Assembly (NCBI GenBank): GCA_021234155.1
Contig: JAJEKV010000187.1
Location: 563,888-627,887 of the forward strand
DNA from: Isoetes taiwanensis
Lineage: Eukaryota > Streptophyta > Lycopodiopsida > Isoetales > Isoetaceae
Direction of reading: 5' to 3'
Length of the DNA stretch: 64,000 nt
In this document: positions 46,057 through 57,535 of the stretch, one piece after another
Numbering within the stretch: the first letter of the stretch is position 1
How the letters are laid out: the number at the start of each line of letters is the position of its first letter
Notes under the pieces: generated by a model
Databases searched by the model: none
The model's input: only the letters and a program-made list of their open reading frames with translations
What the model was told of the DNA's origin: nothing
Made by a program: the position numbers and the translations under genes

Positions 46057-46100
46057 AATCGCACTACAGGTCATTAGTGCGATTGATCCGTCACCTTGTT
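46057..46100 (-). repeat. Right TIR with its own 10-bp foldback
   Basis: 46067-46100 is the inverted match to the left end. The inner edge forms a perfect hairpin: AATCGCACTA (46057-46066), loop CAGGTCAT, TAGTGCGATT (46075-46084). The left TIR has a looser version of this foldback. Confidence 0.85.
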
Positions 46101-47799
46101 GCATGGCAAAATGGTGCAGAATACTTGGCCATAATAGTACACCTTAGAAATAAACCTGGATTTTGAAAGCTTGGTCTAAATCGTACAGGAGTGGAATGAA
46201 AAGTCAGAGCTCAAAAAATCTGCACAAATCTGAATGCTTTCTATAAAACAAGCCATGTGCATTGTTTAAAGGTTTAGGGTGACACAAGAAATAAAAAATG
46301 TACACCAGCTAAAGAATTAGAAGGAATCAGAAATGTCCATCAGCAAAGAATTTGTGAAGCAGCTAAGGATTTAATACAACAGCTAATTTATAAATGCAGT
46401 AGCTAAAGAGTTTGTACAACAGCTAATTCATGAGTGTACAACAGTTAAAGTGGTGTATTTCAAAGGAAGATAGTGTATTTCAGTGCATGACACTGACTTC
46501 AGTGTATTTCAGTGCATGACACTGATTTAAAGCAAAACCAACCTTTTTTGGGCACAAAGACTTTTGCGATCATCTTCCTTCTCCATGCTTCATACCCGCC
46601 TTTCTCGCTATAATTTCCTAAAGCAAATCGTTTGTTAGCATGGACCTCCAATCCTGAAACTGTATTGTATTTTAAACATCCAAAAACATTGAAGAAATGT
46701 CATCAAAATAATGATAACACTTACAAACTTAGTTTAATAAACACTAGTTATGGTGCCCGGCGTTGCCGGGCCTAGTGATAATTTGAAGAGATAATAATTT
46801 GAAGAGTTTGTTGTTTCATAAACCAAGTGTCTCTGATTGAAAGATGGTGAGCCTGAATGATGACTACATTAAAAAATATCTATGAAACTATGAGTTTGGA
46901 ACAGTAGTATCTAACATGGGAACAGGGTTGCCCTTAAGGCCAAATTTGTCTAAGCATAATTTAGAAGGTCGGGCGAATAATAGAGTTGCAAGATTAGTTA
47001 TGTTGGCGAATGTTTTCTAGACATGAATGTTTTTTATAGAAATCCAGGCAAATCATGGCCAATAATACTTTGCAAAGATTTAAGTGTCTTTATTTTTCAA
47101 GTGGAATTTTTGTGTTGAAATTTTATTCACCGGCATCCATATTTAATCAAGGACACAAACACATTATAACTATAGTTGCATGATGCAATAAAACTTAATT
47201 TGTAGGTGCTTATTATTAAAACAAACATGAATATGTAAAAAAATTTTATGTATTTGAAAACATTCTACAAAAATAACTGGAATAATCATATATACCGGAT
47301 GGATATGGAGATAGAGCTCTTGAAGAAATTGATTGCCATCCTAGAAAAAAAGAAATTAATCCATAGTTATGATGCTTAGTGGATGTGGCGAAAACATGTA
47401 GTTGCCATCCATTAAAATGCATTATATTTTTGTCATTATGGTCCTACTAAACTTCTTTGAAAAGAGATGGGATATTTCTTTATGTTTTCTTACATTATTT
47501 TTTAGAAACTTGTAATTATAATATTAGTAAGCATGTTTGCATGGGGCTTTTTCTCTCCACCATCATGTTCCATGAATATGGAAAAATTTTATGTGAAACA
47601 TCTCAAACAAATCTTCGACAATTTCCTCCTACAAAAGGAAGTCTAAACATGTAGTTGCCATTTTGCATTTAGGAACTTTGAAAAGAGATGGATATTTCTT
47701 TATGTTTTCTACTTTTAACTTGTTATAATAGAAGTAATTGTTAGGGCTTTTTCTCTCCACCATCATGTTGTATGAGAGATCTCAAACAAAGTTTCTTTT
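46101..47799. other. Noncoding DNA right of the methyltransferase transposon
   Basis: Contains a tandem phrase 'agtgtatttcagtgcatgacactga' near 46470-46525 and the Helitron-like end at 46744. An imperfect duplication of about 220 bp also lies here ('gaaaagagatggatatttctttatg' ... 'gggctttttctctccaccatcatgt' at 47458-47567 and 47680-47768). No gene. Confidence 0.4.
46744..46772 (-). mobile_element. Helitron-like 3' terminus
   Basis: On the minus strand: hairpin GCCCGGC-AAC-GCCGGGC, spacer ACCATAA, then CTAG followed by T. Hairpin plus CTRR before a T target is the usual 3' end of Helitrons. The 5' end (TC...) and any Rep/helicase gene were not found; the element would extend to the right. Confidence 0.5.
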
Positions 47800-48269
47800 G
47801 CACATTGGAGAGGATGTGTTCATCTCCATCTGCAAGAAGGTCAAACATCTCTTGCAATTTTGCAACATGCTGAGGGAGATCTTCCCGGTCTTGCATTCAA
47901 TAGTCTTCAAGCTGGGTGTGCAGTTGCATAACCTCAATCTCAGACCTCTTCCATATCTTTGATTGAGAAAGGCCCACAGGTGTTTGCTGCCATGATTGAA
48001 TTCACTACAGACCAGTGGAGTTGATTCTTGGACATGGCTATGCAAGCTAGTGCTTTACTGTCTTTCTATTTCCACAGGGGAAGATCCTTTTGCTGATTAG
48101 GATCTTTTTCATCAGAAATCTTTGGAGCCAGATCACTCCCATCCACTATCTCCCATAGAAGCTCCGCTTTGAGATGTAGAGTGATCATCCGCTTCCATCC
48201 TTCAAAACCCTTGTTGTCAAAAGCTTGGGGCCTTAGTTTCATCAAAATTGAATTCATTTTTAAGTACAT
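47800..48269 (-). pseudogene. Ty1/copia gag fragment
   Basis: Minus strand: FDNKGFEGWKRMITLHLKAE, LLWEIVDG, then QQKDLPLWK, a break, KDSKALACIAMS, and after a shift EIEVMQLHTQLEDY and REDLPQHVAKLQEMFDLLAD. This is the copia gag (UBN2-like) pattern, with frameshifts and stops. No protease, integrase or RT part is nearby, and no LTR is seen. Confidence 0.7.
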
Positions 48270-51200
48270 TTTTAAGTAGGTAGTTATGAAGTTGTATATA
48301 TATGCACAATGTACTTGTGTTGTGGTGTTTTGTTGATATGTTGGCTAGAAAAAGATTAATTAGAGTACTTGTAATATAAAAGAATGTCATTTATTCTCAT
48401 GGGCCAATGGCTTTAAGAAGTGTGAGTCCCATAATAGAAAAGTTGTCTACTTGAGTTTAAGTTTGTCAATTCAGCTAGCACAATGATCATTGGTCATAAG
48501 TGTTCAAACCATCATTGGTCATTCCTAAGTCTTCAAACATAATGGTCCCTTTGAGTGTCAAAAGAAATCTATAATATTGATAGTTGTTGCATGGTTTAAG
48601 AGAGGAAAAAGCATGTACGATGCAATGACAAAGTTAATTAATGGTTTAGATGTAGGATTGGATAATGAACAAAGCTGTGGCAACCCCATTACTCTAGTAC
48701 GCATAAAACCTAAGGCCAAAACAATTACTCACCATATGCTACGCCAAGGGTAGCACCATTTGTTGTTGTGGTTGGTTGCCCAAGCACACAGGTGCATGGT
48801 TACAACATTAAGATTCGACTGTATGAATTTCTAACCACCATTATTATATGGCATCATTTAGAAATCGAAAGCATCTCTTAAAGCTAGTCTTTCTATGCAT
48901 CTTGAGTATACATAGTTGATAGTATCTGTGACCGCGACAGTTGATGATGCTTGAATTTCTATTAGGAAAGCATGGCTATTAAGTAGCTTAGTCCAGATTC
49001 AAGATGATGATGCCCTCCCAGTACGTAGCTGGCTGTACAGAAGATCACACTATGCATCATCTTGTGGGCATTGGGAATTCTTCACAGAAGACATAGGGTC
49101 CAAAATGTTAATAATCTAGAGTCTCAATCCCTTGAAAGTAAAATTCTAGTTCACCTTCATACGTAGGGTATGTGCCAATAAAATATAGCAATGGCTTGCA
49201 AAACATGAGGCTGCAAGCACCTTGTAATGTTCCAACAATAGATCTGAAATACAGGGAACAACAACAGGTCTGAAATACAGGCAAGGTCCTTTGAACTATA
49301 ATTTACTGGTGTCTGTGGAGTGGACTACACTTTTCCATGTTTCCATGCATGAAAGCTTGACATTTTTAGTAGTAGAAATTACAATCTAACAAAAGCACCT
49401 GCATTCATAAATAGTACAAATGGATCATACGTTCCAACTAATCAAGTAATGTTATGGCTTTTCTAGCATATTTTTGTCATAGGGTTTTGATGAAAGTAAT
49501 GTTGTGGCTTTTCTAGCATATTTTTGTCATAGGGTTTTGATGCATATCAACCACAATCATTGTTATTCAACAATACATTATAGTCATATCAACCACAATC
49601 CTGTCAACTGGTTTAAAGAGTCATATTGTTATTCAACAATACATTATAGTCATATCAACCACAATCCTGCACATACGGGATTGTATAGGCAGTACTTGAC
49701 ATTTGGGGGCACCTTACATGATGTGGCTGCAAATATAACTTATATGCAGAGAAAGTCTGGTAGAAAACTCAAAAAATGCGACGGATATGCATCCATGAGT
49801 TTCAATTGCAAACATAAAGCCTATCTAGCATAAGACTTTTCAGCTCCTTGGCAACCACAAAATACTTCCAAAACACTGTCTCTTCTGCAGCAGGAGCTTT
49901 AAAAGCACACAGGTAGCCATACAACACATAAAGAAATGTTGCAAAAATGTAGATCTTGTTAGATATAATTCCCTTTGACAATGGTCATAATCCCTTTCAA
50001 TATGATATTAATGTAATTTTCGATTACTTGCTCATTCTTCTCTCTTGCAAAACCCATTTGCAGCTCATCATTTTCAGTGGGCAGCCTCTCATTAATACCT
50101 GTGCTTTTTGGATGATGATACACAATCAGAGGGTTTGTAAGCTACAAACACATAGATGCCTCATTCTGAACACTATCATATTTACAAAAATCTACAGGAT
50201 AAAGACAATTTTGCATACCTGCCTATGGTAACGCAGAAGCAGATACCATTTTTGTGCCTCTCAAGCAGCCATGTTGGATCAAAGCAAGGGCATGCTTCAT
50301 TTAGATCTAAGTCTACACATTGCCTTATCTTCTACAGATAGAAAAAGGGTCAACAATCAGATCAGTCAATTTATATAGAGCCTAATCAGGGTTAGAGTTC
50401 ACATATTTACGTTTAAGAGCTTTGTAAATTCTTCTTGTGAAGACCAGAATATAAAAAAAGATTATTATATCATAGATGTGCAAGGAAAATAAGCACATAG
50501 GCAAAGATGGAATATGAAATCGAACCATTTTGAATGCTGGCAAAATTTCTACATTCTTCTACTTGCAAGGGTTTTATAACTTACAAATAGGATAGCACAA
50601 TAGAGTGGGGTAGCCCTTTTCTGCAAATAGAAAATACAACTTTATCACCATGAGTTTAGGATCCACAGTTTCACTTTATGTTTATGTTTAGAATAATACG
50701 AAGCATGCAACAATGTTCAGATGGTGTATGTTTGCATCATTTCTCATCCATCTTGAATGATTTATTTAACGTGTCAATTGCTATGTGGTGGCGTATTTCT
50801 ATGAAGGATATAAACAGCATATATCGAGATTTGGTTGGTTCAGTAAAAGCAATATTACAGCAAAACAACTAATAATTACCTTGCGCCTCTCATCATGGTT
50901 GCAGAGTTGGTTTTGCTGCAGCAGGAGCTTTCAAAAGCAGGTACTTTCCCAAACATCACACAAATAAACGTTGCAAAAAGATATGTCTTGTTAGATATCA
51001 TTCCCTTTGACAATGGGCTTAATCTGATTCAAACACAATTAAAACAAAATGAACAAAGAAGAAATGCGCCTTCCCTAGAGGGCAAATCAATTTGATGTTT
51101 ACATGGGACAGAGACATGCAAAGAGCAGATGTGAAGATGAAGCAGATGAATGAAGGAATAAAGTTATTTAGCTTCAATATTCTAGGAATGTGTACTCACC

Positions 51201-52050
51201 AAGCATTTCAGGGAGCATGTGAGTGTCTTGCCGTTAGTTGAAGAGCGAATCTAGAAAGAGGAGACACGTGATGAGTAGAGGTTCTTCTACAACATTAAAT
51301 ATTCGATATCATACACATCAACTGCCTAGAAATTGTGCCTATAAGAGAGATCATCAGATTCTTATGCAATAGTAGCATACAAAAGACTTTCGGAAAGAAA
51401 CATCCAGGCATATAATTATTTGCCAATCTGTAAACTGGTTAGATCAGCAATAATTTTTTAAGATTTGATCATGCGCATAACAACTTACCTTGGTCAACAG
51501 CAGGAAGGTAAACAAACTCTTTGTCAAGCATATTATGAAATTCATCTCAAAGAAGAAGCACAGCCTAGAATAGATATCAATCGTCACAAATACAGAAACG
51601 TTAGTGGATGCAGCAGGAATACAACCAATGGAATATCTAAAAGGACCCAATATTACCAGAAGAAACATCTATTAGCTTGGAATTGAGGCCTCCCAATCAA
51701 TCAAGACCTGCAAATACAAAATCATGCAATCATACAAAATTGCGACGTGCATGAAAGACCTGCATGAAATCATATAATCATACAAAATGATTAGACCTGC
51801 AATCATGACCTGCATGAGACCATGATTGGAAGCCGTAAGAGCTCTTTGGAGTCATAATATGTCCCCATCAACCATAAGGTGTACAACATCTGGCATGATG
51901 TTAGAAAGCTTATGCCCAAGCATATAAACAATATGCATTTGCTTTAAAAAGAAAAATCAAATTAGAGAAAAGGAGCTCTAAGATAATGGAACACCCCAAC
52001 ATCTTGCTCTGTTGTTTGCTGAACAGGAAATTAGAGGAAGGTGCAATAAA
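48270..52050. repeat. Noncoding DNA rich in local duplications
   Basis: No gene supported. Duplications seen: a 50-bp unit at 49445-49494 and 49495-49542 (few differences). A roughly 43-bp unit lies at 49560-49602 and 49626-49668 (ATTCAACAATACATTATAGT...). A roughly 115-bp unit lies at about 49888 and 50920 ('cttgttagatat.attccctttgacaatgg'). A run of 'gacctgcatgaaatcat' phrases lies at 51705-51830. Confidence 0.6.
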
Positions 52051-52383
52051 GTTGGTTTCTGAAGAAAGCAAAAGCATATCACAGCAACGAAGGATAACTT
52101 AAATAAAGATAATTGCATAGTAGTAAAATGAAACCATCATAGAACTTGTAACATGCACAAAGGAACGTGACTTAGTACCTTGAATCAAAAGCCTCTTGAT
52201 GGATCCATGCAAAAGAGAATCTATGGAAAGAGAATTGGTTTCTGAAGAAAGCAAAAGCATATCACAGTAACGAAGGATAACTTAACTAAAGATAATTGCA
52301 TAGTAGTAAAATGAAACCATCATAGAACTTGTAACATGCACAAAGGAACGTGACTTAATACATTGAATCAGAAGCCTCTTGAT
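52051..52383. repeat. About 150-bp direct duplication, spacing 183 bp
   Basis: 52051-52200 and 52234-52383 are nearly identical ('ttggtttctgaagaaagc' to 'gcctcttgat'), with only a handful of differences. The duplicated part is noncoding. Confidence 0.85.
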
Positions 52384-55300
52384 TCTGAGCAGATGCACGT
52401 CATTTTTTAAGCATCCTGCATTGTAGGTGCAGGATCTCTGCTAATACTTGGGTAGTGGATGCAAAATCTATTTGCTTTGATTTGAATCTCACCTAGTTAA
52501 AAACCATTTGCAGGTGCAAGTCGTTTTTGAATCTGCCCAAGTCAAATTTGAAGTAGCCCAGGTCAAGACCCGTTTCACCAGTTCCTTGTAGATATCCATG
52601 ATCTGCAGTGTAGATGCTTGTTATGTTGAGATCCAGAATTGCTAAACATAAAATGGAAAAACATGGCATGTGCAAAATTTTCTGCCATGGCACATCAAAG
52701 AAAAAACTTGGACAAAGGACAAAGAGCAACACAACATAGAAGATGGCGACACAGCCAAAAAGGTTTTTGAATCTAAGAGCGATTTTTGGATCCTATTACC
52801 TAACAATAGGAAAGCAATTCCTTAAACAAAAAAGGTAAGATCTATGGCATACTTCGGGAATGGGAATGATGCATCTGCACCAACAAATCTTGTATTGCAT
52901 TAAATCTGGTTGAGAGATATTGCAAAAGCCTGCACAACAAAAAATATAAGGAGAGAGATATTGAAATTGATTGTCAAGTGCATCAGATATCAAGAACAAC
53001 AACCTTTGCTTCTTCAGCTTATTGTCGATGCAGTTGTCGTGATGGATCAGCAACAAAAACCCAAACCTACACCGGAGAAGCATTTAAGTTAGATGAGCTC
53101 CAAAAATGGTGAAAAAATTGGCATGAGAGCTTGCGTGAAAATATTCACAAAAAAAGAGAGAGATGGAGCAGTCCTATTGTGAGAGATGGAGCTGGATCCT
53201 GGATAAGCAACTCGGAATAAGCTGGCATCCATAACCTGCTTAAGCGGCCATCCGACCTTTCCAACTGTGAAGAAGCCCCGAATCGTCTAAAAATGCATTC
53301 ATGAATTTCGATTATGCAGAGAAGCCATATGGTCATTGTCCTCATGATGATGCCAGGGTAATGCATGCGGGCTTCTGGGTGTGGCATGCCCTCATCCTCT
53401 CTGTCGGATAAGATTGGAAATCACAGATAAGATTGGAAATCAATGGAAAAAAATCATAGGAGAAAAATTTCTACGATTTTTGGAAACCGGTAAAATTTTC
53501 CGGTGACCATAAATCTTAAAATCATTGGAAATTGATTAAAAAAAAATTCCAAAATATTTTTAGTCAAACCGGAAACTTCCAAATTAACAAGATTGATTAT
53601 GCATGCAGAGCCAGTCCGTTGCTGCTTTTTGCGTTTGGAAGCAGCATCTATTTGTCGTTGATAATTCCTACCAACAAAGCCAACCCTCCAATCTTATTAA
53701 ACTGCGATGGGCCAGGCCTTTACTCGCTCACCAATTTGCTGCTTCGTTGCCTGCAAGGTGCCCCCGCTGCCAGATCTAAAGAAGAAAGATGGTGCGATCA
53801 AGAGCCAAATTAATCGGTACATCCAATGAGTTTTGCACATGCATTCTTCAGATTATCAAAGAAGATTTGACAGAGCCAGCAAAAAGATCAAGGAAGGAAA
53901 GGATCCTTTCGTGACCAAGAGTGGTCCAACTTGTATTTTCTGAAGTATTTGAAGGCAGTGGCACATCTTTTCGTGACCACAGACCGCTGAGTAATTTGCC
54001 ATAGCAAAGCTTTTCTGCCATCGCCAAACTACCATGTCTTCTGCCTTTGCATGCTACAGCTTGCTCTTAATCCTCTGCTCTAAGATTCATATTTTCGCCA
54101 GCCATCTGTGACAAAAGCAGAACAAAAATGAAAGAGCAGCCTATTTTGTCGTCATCTCTGCTGCTATGCTTCCAGCCTCTGCCATTACAAGCCCTTTCCA
54201 TGTTTAATGCTTCACATATCTGCGACGCCAATCTGCAAGAACCGATCAAGAAGCTATCTGTTTGCCGCCATACCCTGCCGTTGATTTTTTCTTTGCCCTC
54301 TTCTAGCCCTTTTTTGTTGCCACGTTTTTTCTTTACCATATCCCATTCCATATGCTATATTTCATTTTTTTTTAGGCCAGTTGTTCTCCGTGGACGTTAA
54401 AATATACTTCCTTCCTTCCTTCCTTCCTTTTTTATCCACCTTATTTTTTTTTAGCAGGGTTGCCTAATCTAGATGCACACTTTGGTGCAATTCTAGCCAT
54501 GCCACGTGTCCTGTCATGTCAGATTGATTCCATCTCAACCATAAATCTTCTAACTTTTGCATCCAACTGCCAGGAAAATTAGAAAAAGCCAAGAAAATTA
54601 TCTTTATGCATCCTTCTTCAGGGCGGATCTTGAAGAGCAAGTGCGATGGCAGCGGCAAGAAAATAGGGGAGGCACGGCGCCTCAGATGGGCGATGGTGGC
54701 GGCCCTTGTAGTGTATATTCTCATAAATTCCTGTGCTGCAGCATCAGGTGATGGAGCTATGGAGCTATGGAGCAATTTTCCCTTTCGAGCATCTTTCGTC
54801 TAGCCCTTGGTAATTAGGATCGTCTATGTGCAGAGGCATCGGATCATTCTGAAGCTGCTAATCTACCATTTAATCTCTGTTTCTTTTTTTTTTTTTTCAG
54901 AGTTTTGCTCAAGCGCAATTGGTGAGCAATTCAATGAATTCATTTATTTGTCATATAAAGAGTAGTTCCTTGAGTTTCGATATATATGTTATGTACATTA
55001 CAAGTATTTCGTATTTGATGAGCCTTGCCTTCCTAATAGGTTTTCTCCTTTGTTCACATTGTCAAGTACCCTTCACCATTTACTATTCCCCTCCATCCAA
55101 CTAGTTCTTAAATATCCAAATCATTCTTCAATTGTATCAAATAATATCCCTTGGTGTAGTAATATATCTTATGTATGAATGCACAGCATAATTTTGTTGA
55201 AATACTAGACACAAAGTTGGTTGTTATAAGTCTTAAGAAAATGTTGTAGCTACTTAGTTATAATGTTGTTTAAAAATTGTTGCAATAACCCACTTAAATT

Positions 55301-55496
55301 AGACAAATGCTCCTCACAATTTAGTTGAAATATTAGATAAAGAATTGGATACCGTTTTGTTACAAGTCTTAAGAAAAGGTTGTTACATCTTAGTTATAAT
55401 ATTGTTCAAAAGTTGTTGCAATAACCCACTTAAATTGCGATAAAAAAGTTGACAAAAGGATGTCATTGCATTGGACAGGATATTTGACACTATATA
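52384..55496. other. Noncoding DNA with a (TTCC)n retroposon end
   Basis: No reliable gene. A copy of CTCCGTGGACGTTAAAATA with a TTCC tail lies at about 54386-54430. A polypyrimidine run plus 'cag' near 54880-54900 looks like a splice acceptor, but I find no convincing coding exon after it. Two similar 'ttagttataa' and 'gttgcaataacccacttaaatt' phrases at 55254-55310 and 55390-55438 form a local duplication. Confidence 0.35.
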
Positions 55497-57056
55497 TGTG
55501 ACGTTCCACGTATTTATACGGTCTACGTATAAATATACTGACACGTCACGTAGTAAGAAGACGCCACCATGGGGTATGTTAACCTAGGGGGTTGACCTAA
55601 AAGGGATTAATTTAGCTATGCTAAATTAATAAGGGGCTAGTTAAGGGTTAATTGCCTATAATTAAGGGATAATTATCTAAATAACTTAATTAAGCTAATT
55701 AAGTTAGGCCAATTGATTATTTAGGAAGGGGACACGTGGCCAAACTCGATTGGCCAGCAGGAAACTGCTACTATGGGCCAGCAAATTGGATCCTAACCCC
55801 AATTAGTCCCCAAATCGATTCCAAGGAGAGGAGCTGCTGGGCGCCCAGATTGATTGAAGATGGAGATGCCACATGACAATGGATCCAGCAGGAATTTGGA
55901 TTAGTAGATTAGCTTGACATTTCTAGGGCCAGCGCTTCTGTCAGTCTTATCTGCTTGTATTTGGTTATGTTTAACCCTTGTTTGATAGTTAGAACTGTTC
56001 TCAATTATGGATTATGCTTTGTGATGTATGGATGGATATATCTTTGCTAGTATCTTTGTTAGTTCTTCCTGAAAGCAAGGTTTAAGGGGGGTAGAGACCT
56101 CTGTGACCTATGTTCGTAGTATGCTCCTAGTATCTCCCATAGTACCCAGTATATGGGGCCTGTGCACAAGATCCCACCGAGCTGTGGAATCTATGGCATG
56201 ATTGAAGCACCAGACAAGGAGCCGTGGTGATGAAGTGTGGGGTGGGGTCTCGCCTGAGCATAAAAGGCTACGGGGACTCCTTCAGTGAGCTAGGCCTGAT
56301 AGCTGGCCAGTGAACCCGGCCGGGTATGGGTCTGACACTCCCTGGGTATAGTTGTGTGAGCACCCTGTACTTTGAGTAGACTTAGGGGAGTAAGTCGGGT
56401 AAGGTTGCGGGGCTCGCTGATGCAGCACGCATTCTCTAGCTCACCCATGGATTCACTGCGACTCTGGGAAGGGACACTTCCCTGACCTGCCTCATTGGAC
56501 TGGGGAGATGTAACCCGGAGTAGTCCCGAAGGGTGATGCCTTGGGATTGCGTCTCCGGAAGGCTACAATGACGCCATAGCTTGATTCAGCTCTTCTGCAA
56601 AGTGTGCGCAGGAGGGGCGGATGGAGTGGACAACCCTAGCCGATGTTCTATGCCAGCCAATGCCATGTCAAGATTTCGTCTGCTGTACTCCGAGACCTAG
56701 CCGTCAGTCGAACCTTACTGGAGTCTGAGTCGGGGTAAAACCTTGGGTTGGGGAGTTTTCTCTAGTATTAAATGCATTCCCTCTGTATTTATCTGTTGGA
56801 TGGATGTGCACTCTTCGTGGTGGTTATTTCTGATATGATTATGTTGTATGCTAACTTGTATTCACGCTTCCGCGACATAGGAGTCCCATTGAAGGCGTGG
56901 GCCGAATGACACCTCCGTGTCATTCACCCGGGCATCTTTTCATAGATGGTCCGAGTCAGACGGAGGGCCCTGCTCATGGCGAGTTGGTTGCCTTGGGAGG
57001 GGAAAGTCCCCGTATGTGTACGTCCGGAGTGCCGTATATGTTCAAGGAGCGTCACA
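55497..57056 (+). mobile_element. 5' LTR of a gypsy-type retrotransposon (copy 2), 1,560 bp
   Basis: Begins TGTGACGTTCCACGTATTTA and ends GGAGCGTCACA, so the ends are TG...CA within a 7-bp inverted pair TGTGACG/CGTCACA. The primer-binding site follows after one base. The LTR closely parallels 29320-30900. The matching 3' LTR is not in the window, so the element continues past 64000 or is incomplete. Confidence 0.9.
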
Positions 57057-57057
57057 G

Positions 57058-57070
57058 TGGTATCAGAGCC
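57058..57070 (+). promoter_or_regulatory. Primer-binding site for initiator tRNA-Met
   Basis: TGGTATCAGAGCC, the standard plant LTR-retrotransposon primer site, one base after the 5' LTR end. Confidence 0.92.
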
Positions 57071-57339
57071 GTGATTTTGGTTTTCCGAAATCATAGCACT
57101 GACCAAACCTCTAACTCGTTAGTGCGGTAGTTAGGTGGGAGTTTAAGCTAGTTGGACTGCTTAATTTTCGATGTTTGGTTTTGTGCTAGGTTGATGTAAT
57201 AAATTGTGAGTTTTAAGAAGTTTAGGGCGATTTTGGAGGGAAACATGGGCGACTGGAGGACCCAAGTTTAGAAGGGCCATAACTTTTTGTAGGTAGCTCG
57301 GATGAAGGCAAAAGTGGTTCCAATGGATCGAGCACCTCC

Positions 57340-57501
57340 CAAATACCCTAGGGGGCACGTCTCCCGAGGTCGAAAAGTCAACACCAGGCCGAAAAGCCAA
57401 AAGGGGCGCTGCTGTCGGATGAGGTGTTTCTTTTCGAAAAAAGTTAAAGGCGATATAATGCTACTTGCCCCATACGATGGTAGCGCTATATAAAATATGC
57501 C

Positions 57502-57532
<31 letters not shown>

Positions 57533-57535
57533 ATG
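57340..57535 (+). repeat. First copy of a leader/TATA/T-run block
   Basis: Shares with 63370-63555 the phrases CACGTCTCCCGAGGT, 'gatgaggtgtttctttt' and TATAATGCTACTTG, and a TATA-like stretch before a long T-run. The copies differ by many small indels. Confidence 0.7.

Larger units (their letters stand above)
37354..46100. mobile_element. 8.7-kb TIR transposon carrying DUF7869 and ParB-methyltransferase genes
   Basis: The left end 37354-37387 (AACAAGGTGACGGAT...GCACTAATGACCTG) matches the reverse complement of 46067-46100 at 32 of 34 bases. The direct repeat GCAT (37350-37353 and 46101-46104) flanks it, a likely 4-bp target duplication. Inside are two divergent genes, minus strand 38.2-41.39 kb and plus strand 41.98-45.48 kb, and about twenty palindromes with the core CTATGC..GCATAG in noncoding parts. 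Both genes are spliced, so the element has long been resident in a eukaryote. Both carry stops or frameshifts, so this copy is probably not autonomous. I know DUF7869 as a domain of eukaryotic mobile elements; the pairing with a ParB-type methyltransferase is the remarkable part. Confidence 0.85.

Noticed and set aside
54660-54713. Right end of the CACTA element starting at 36037 (CCCTTGTAGTG)
   Set aside because: Only nine bases match the inverted terminus, no 3-bp target duplication fits, and the span would swallow several unrelated complete elements.
54464-54803. Small secreted-protein-like frames near 54.6 kb
   Set aside because: Overlapping open frames on both strands, no start context or homology I can recognise, and a neighbouring retroposon tail; likely chance.
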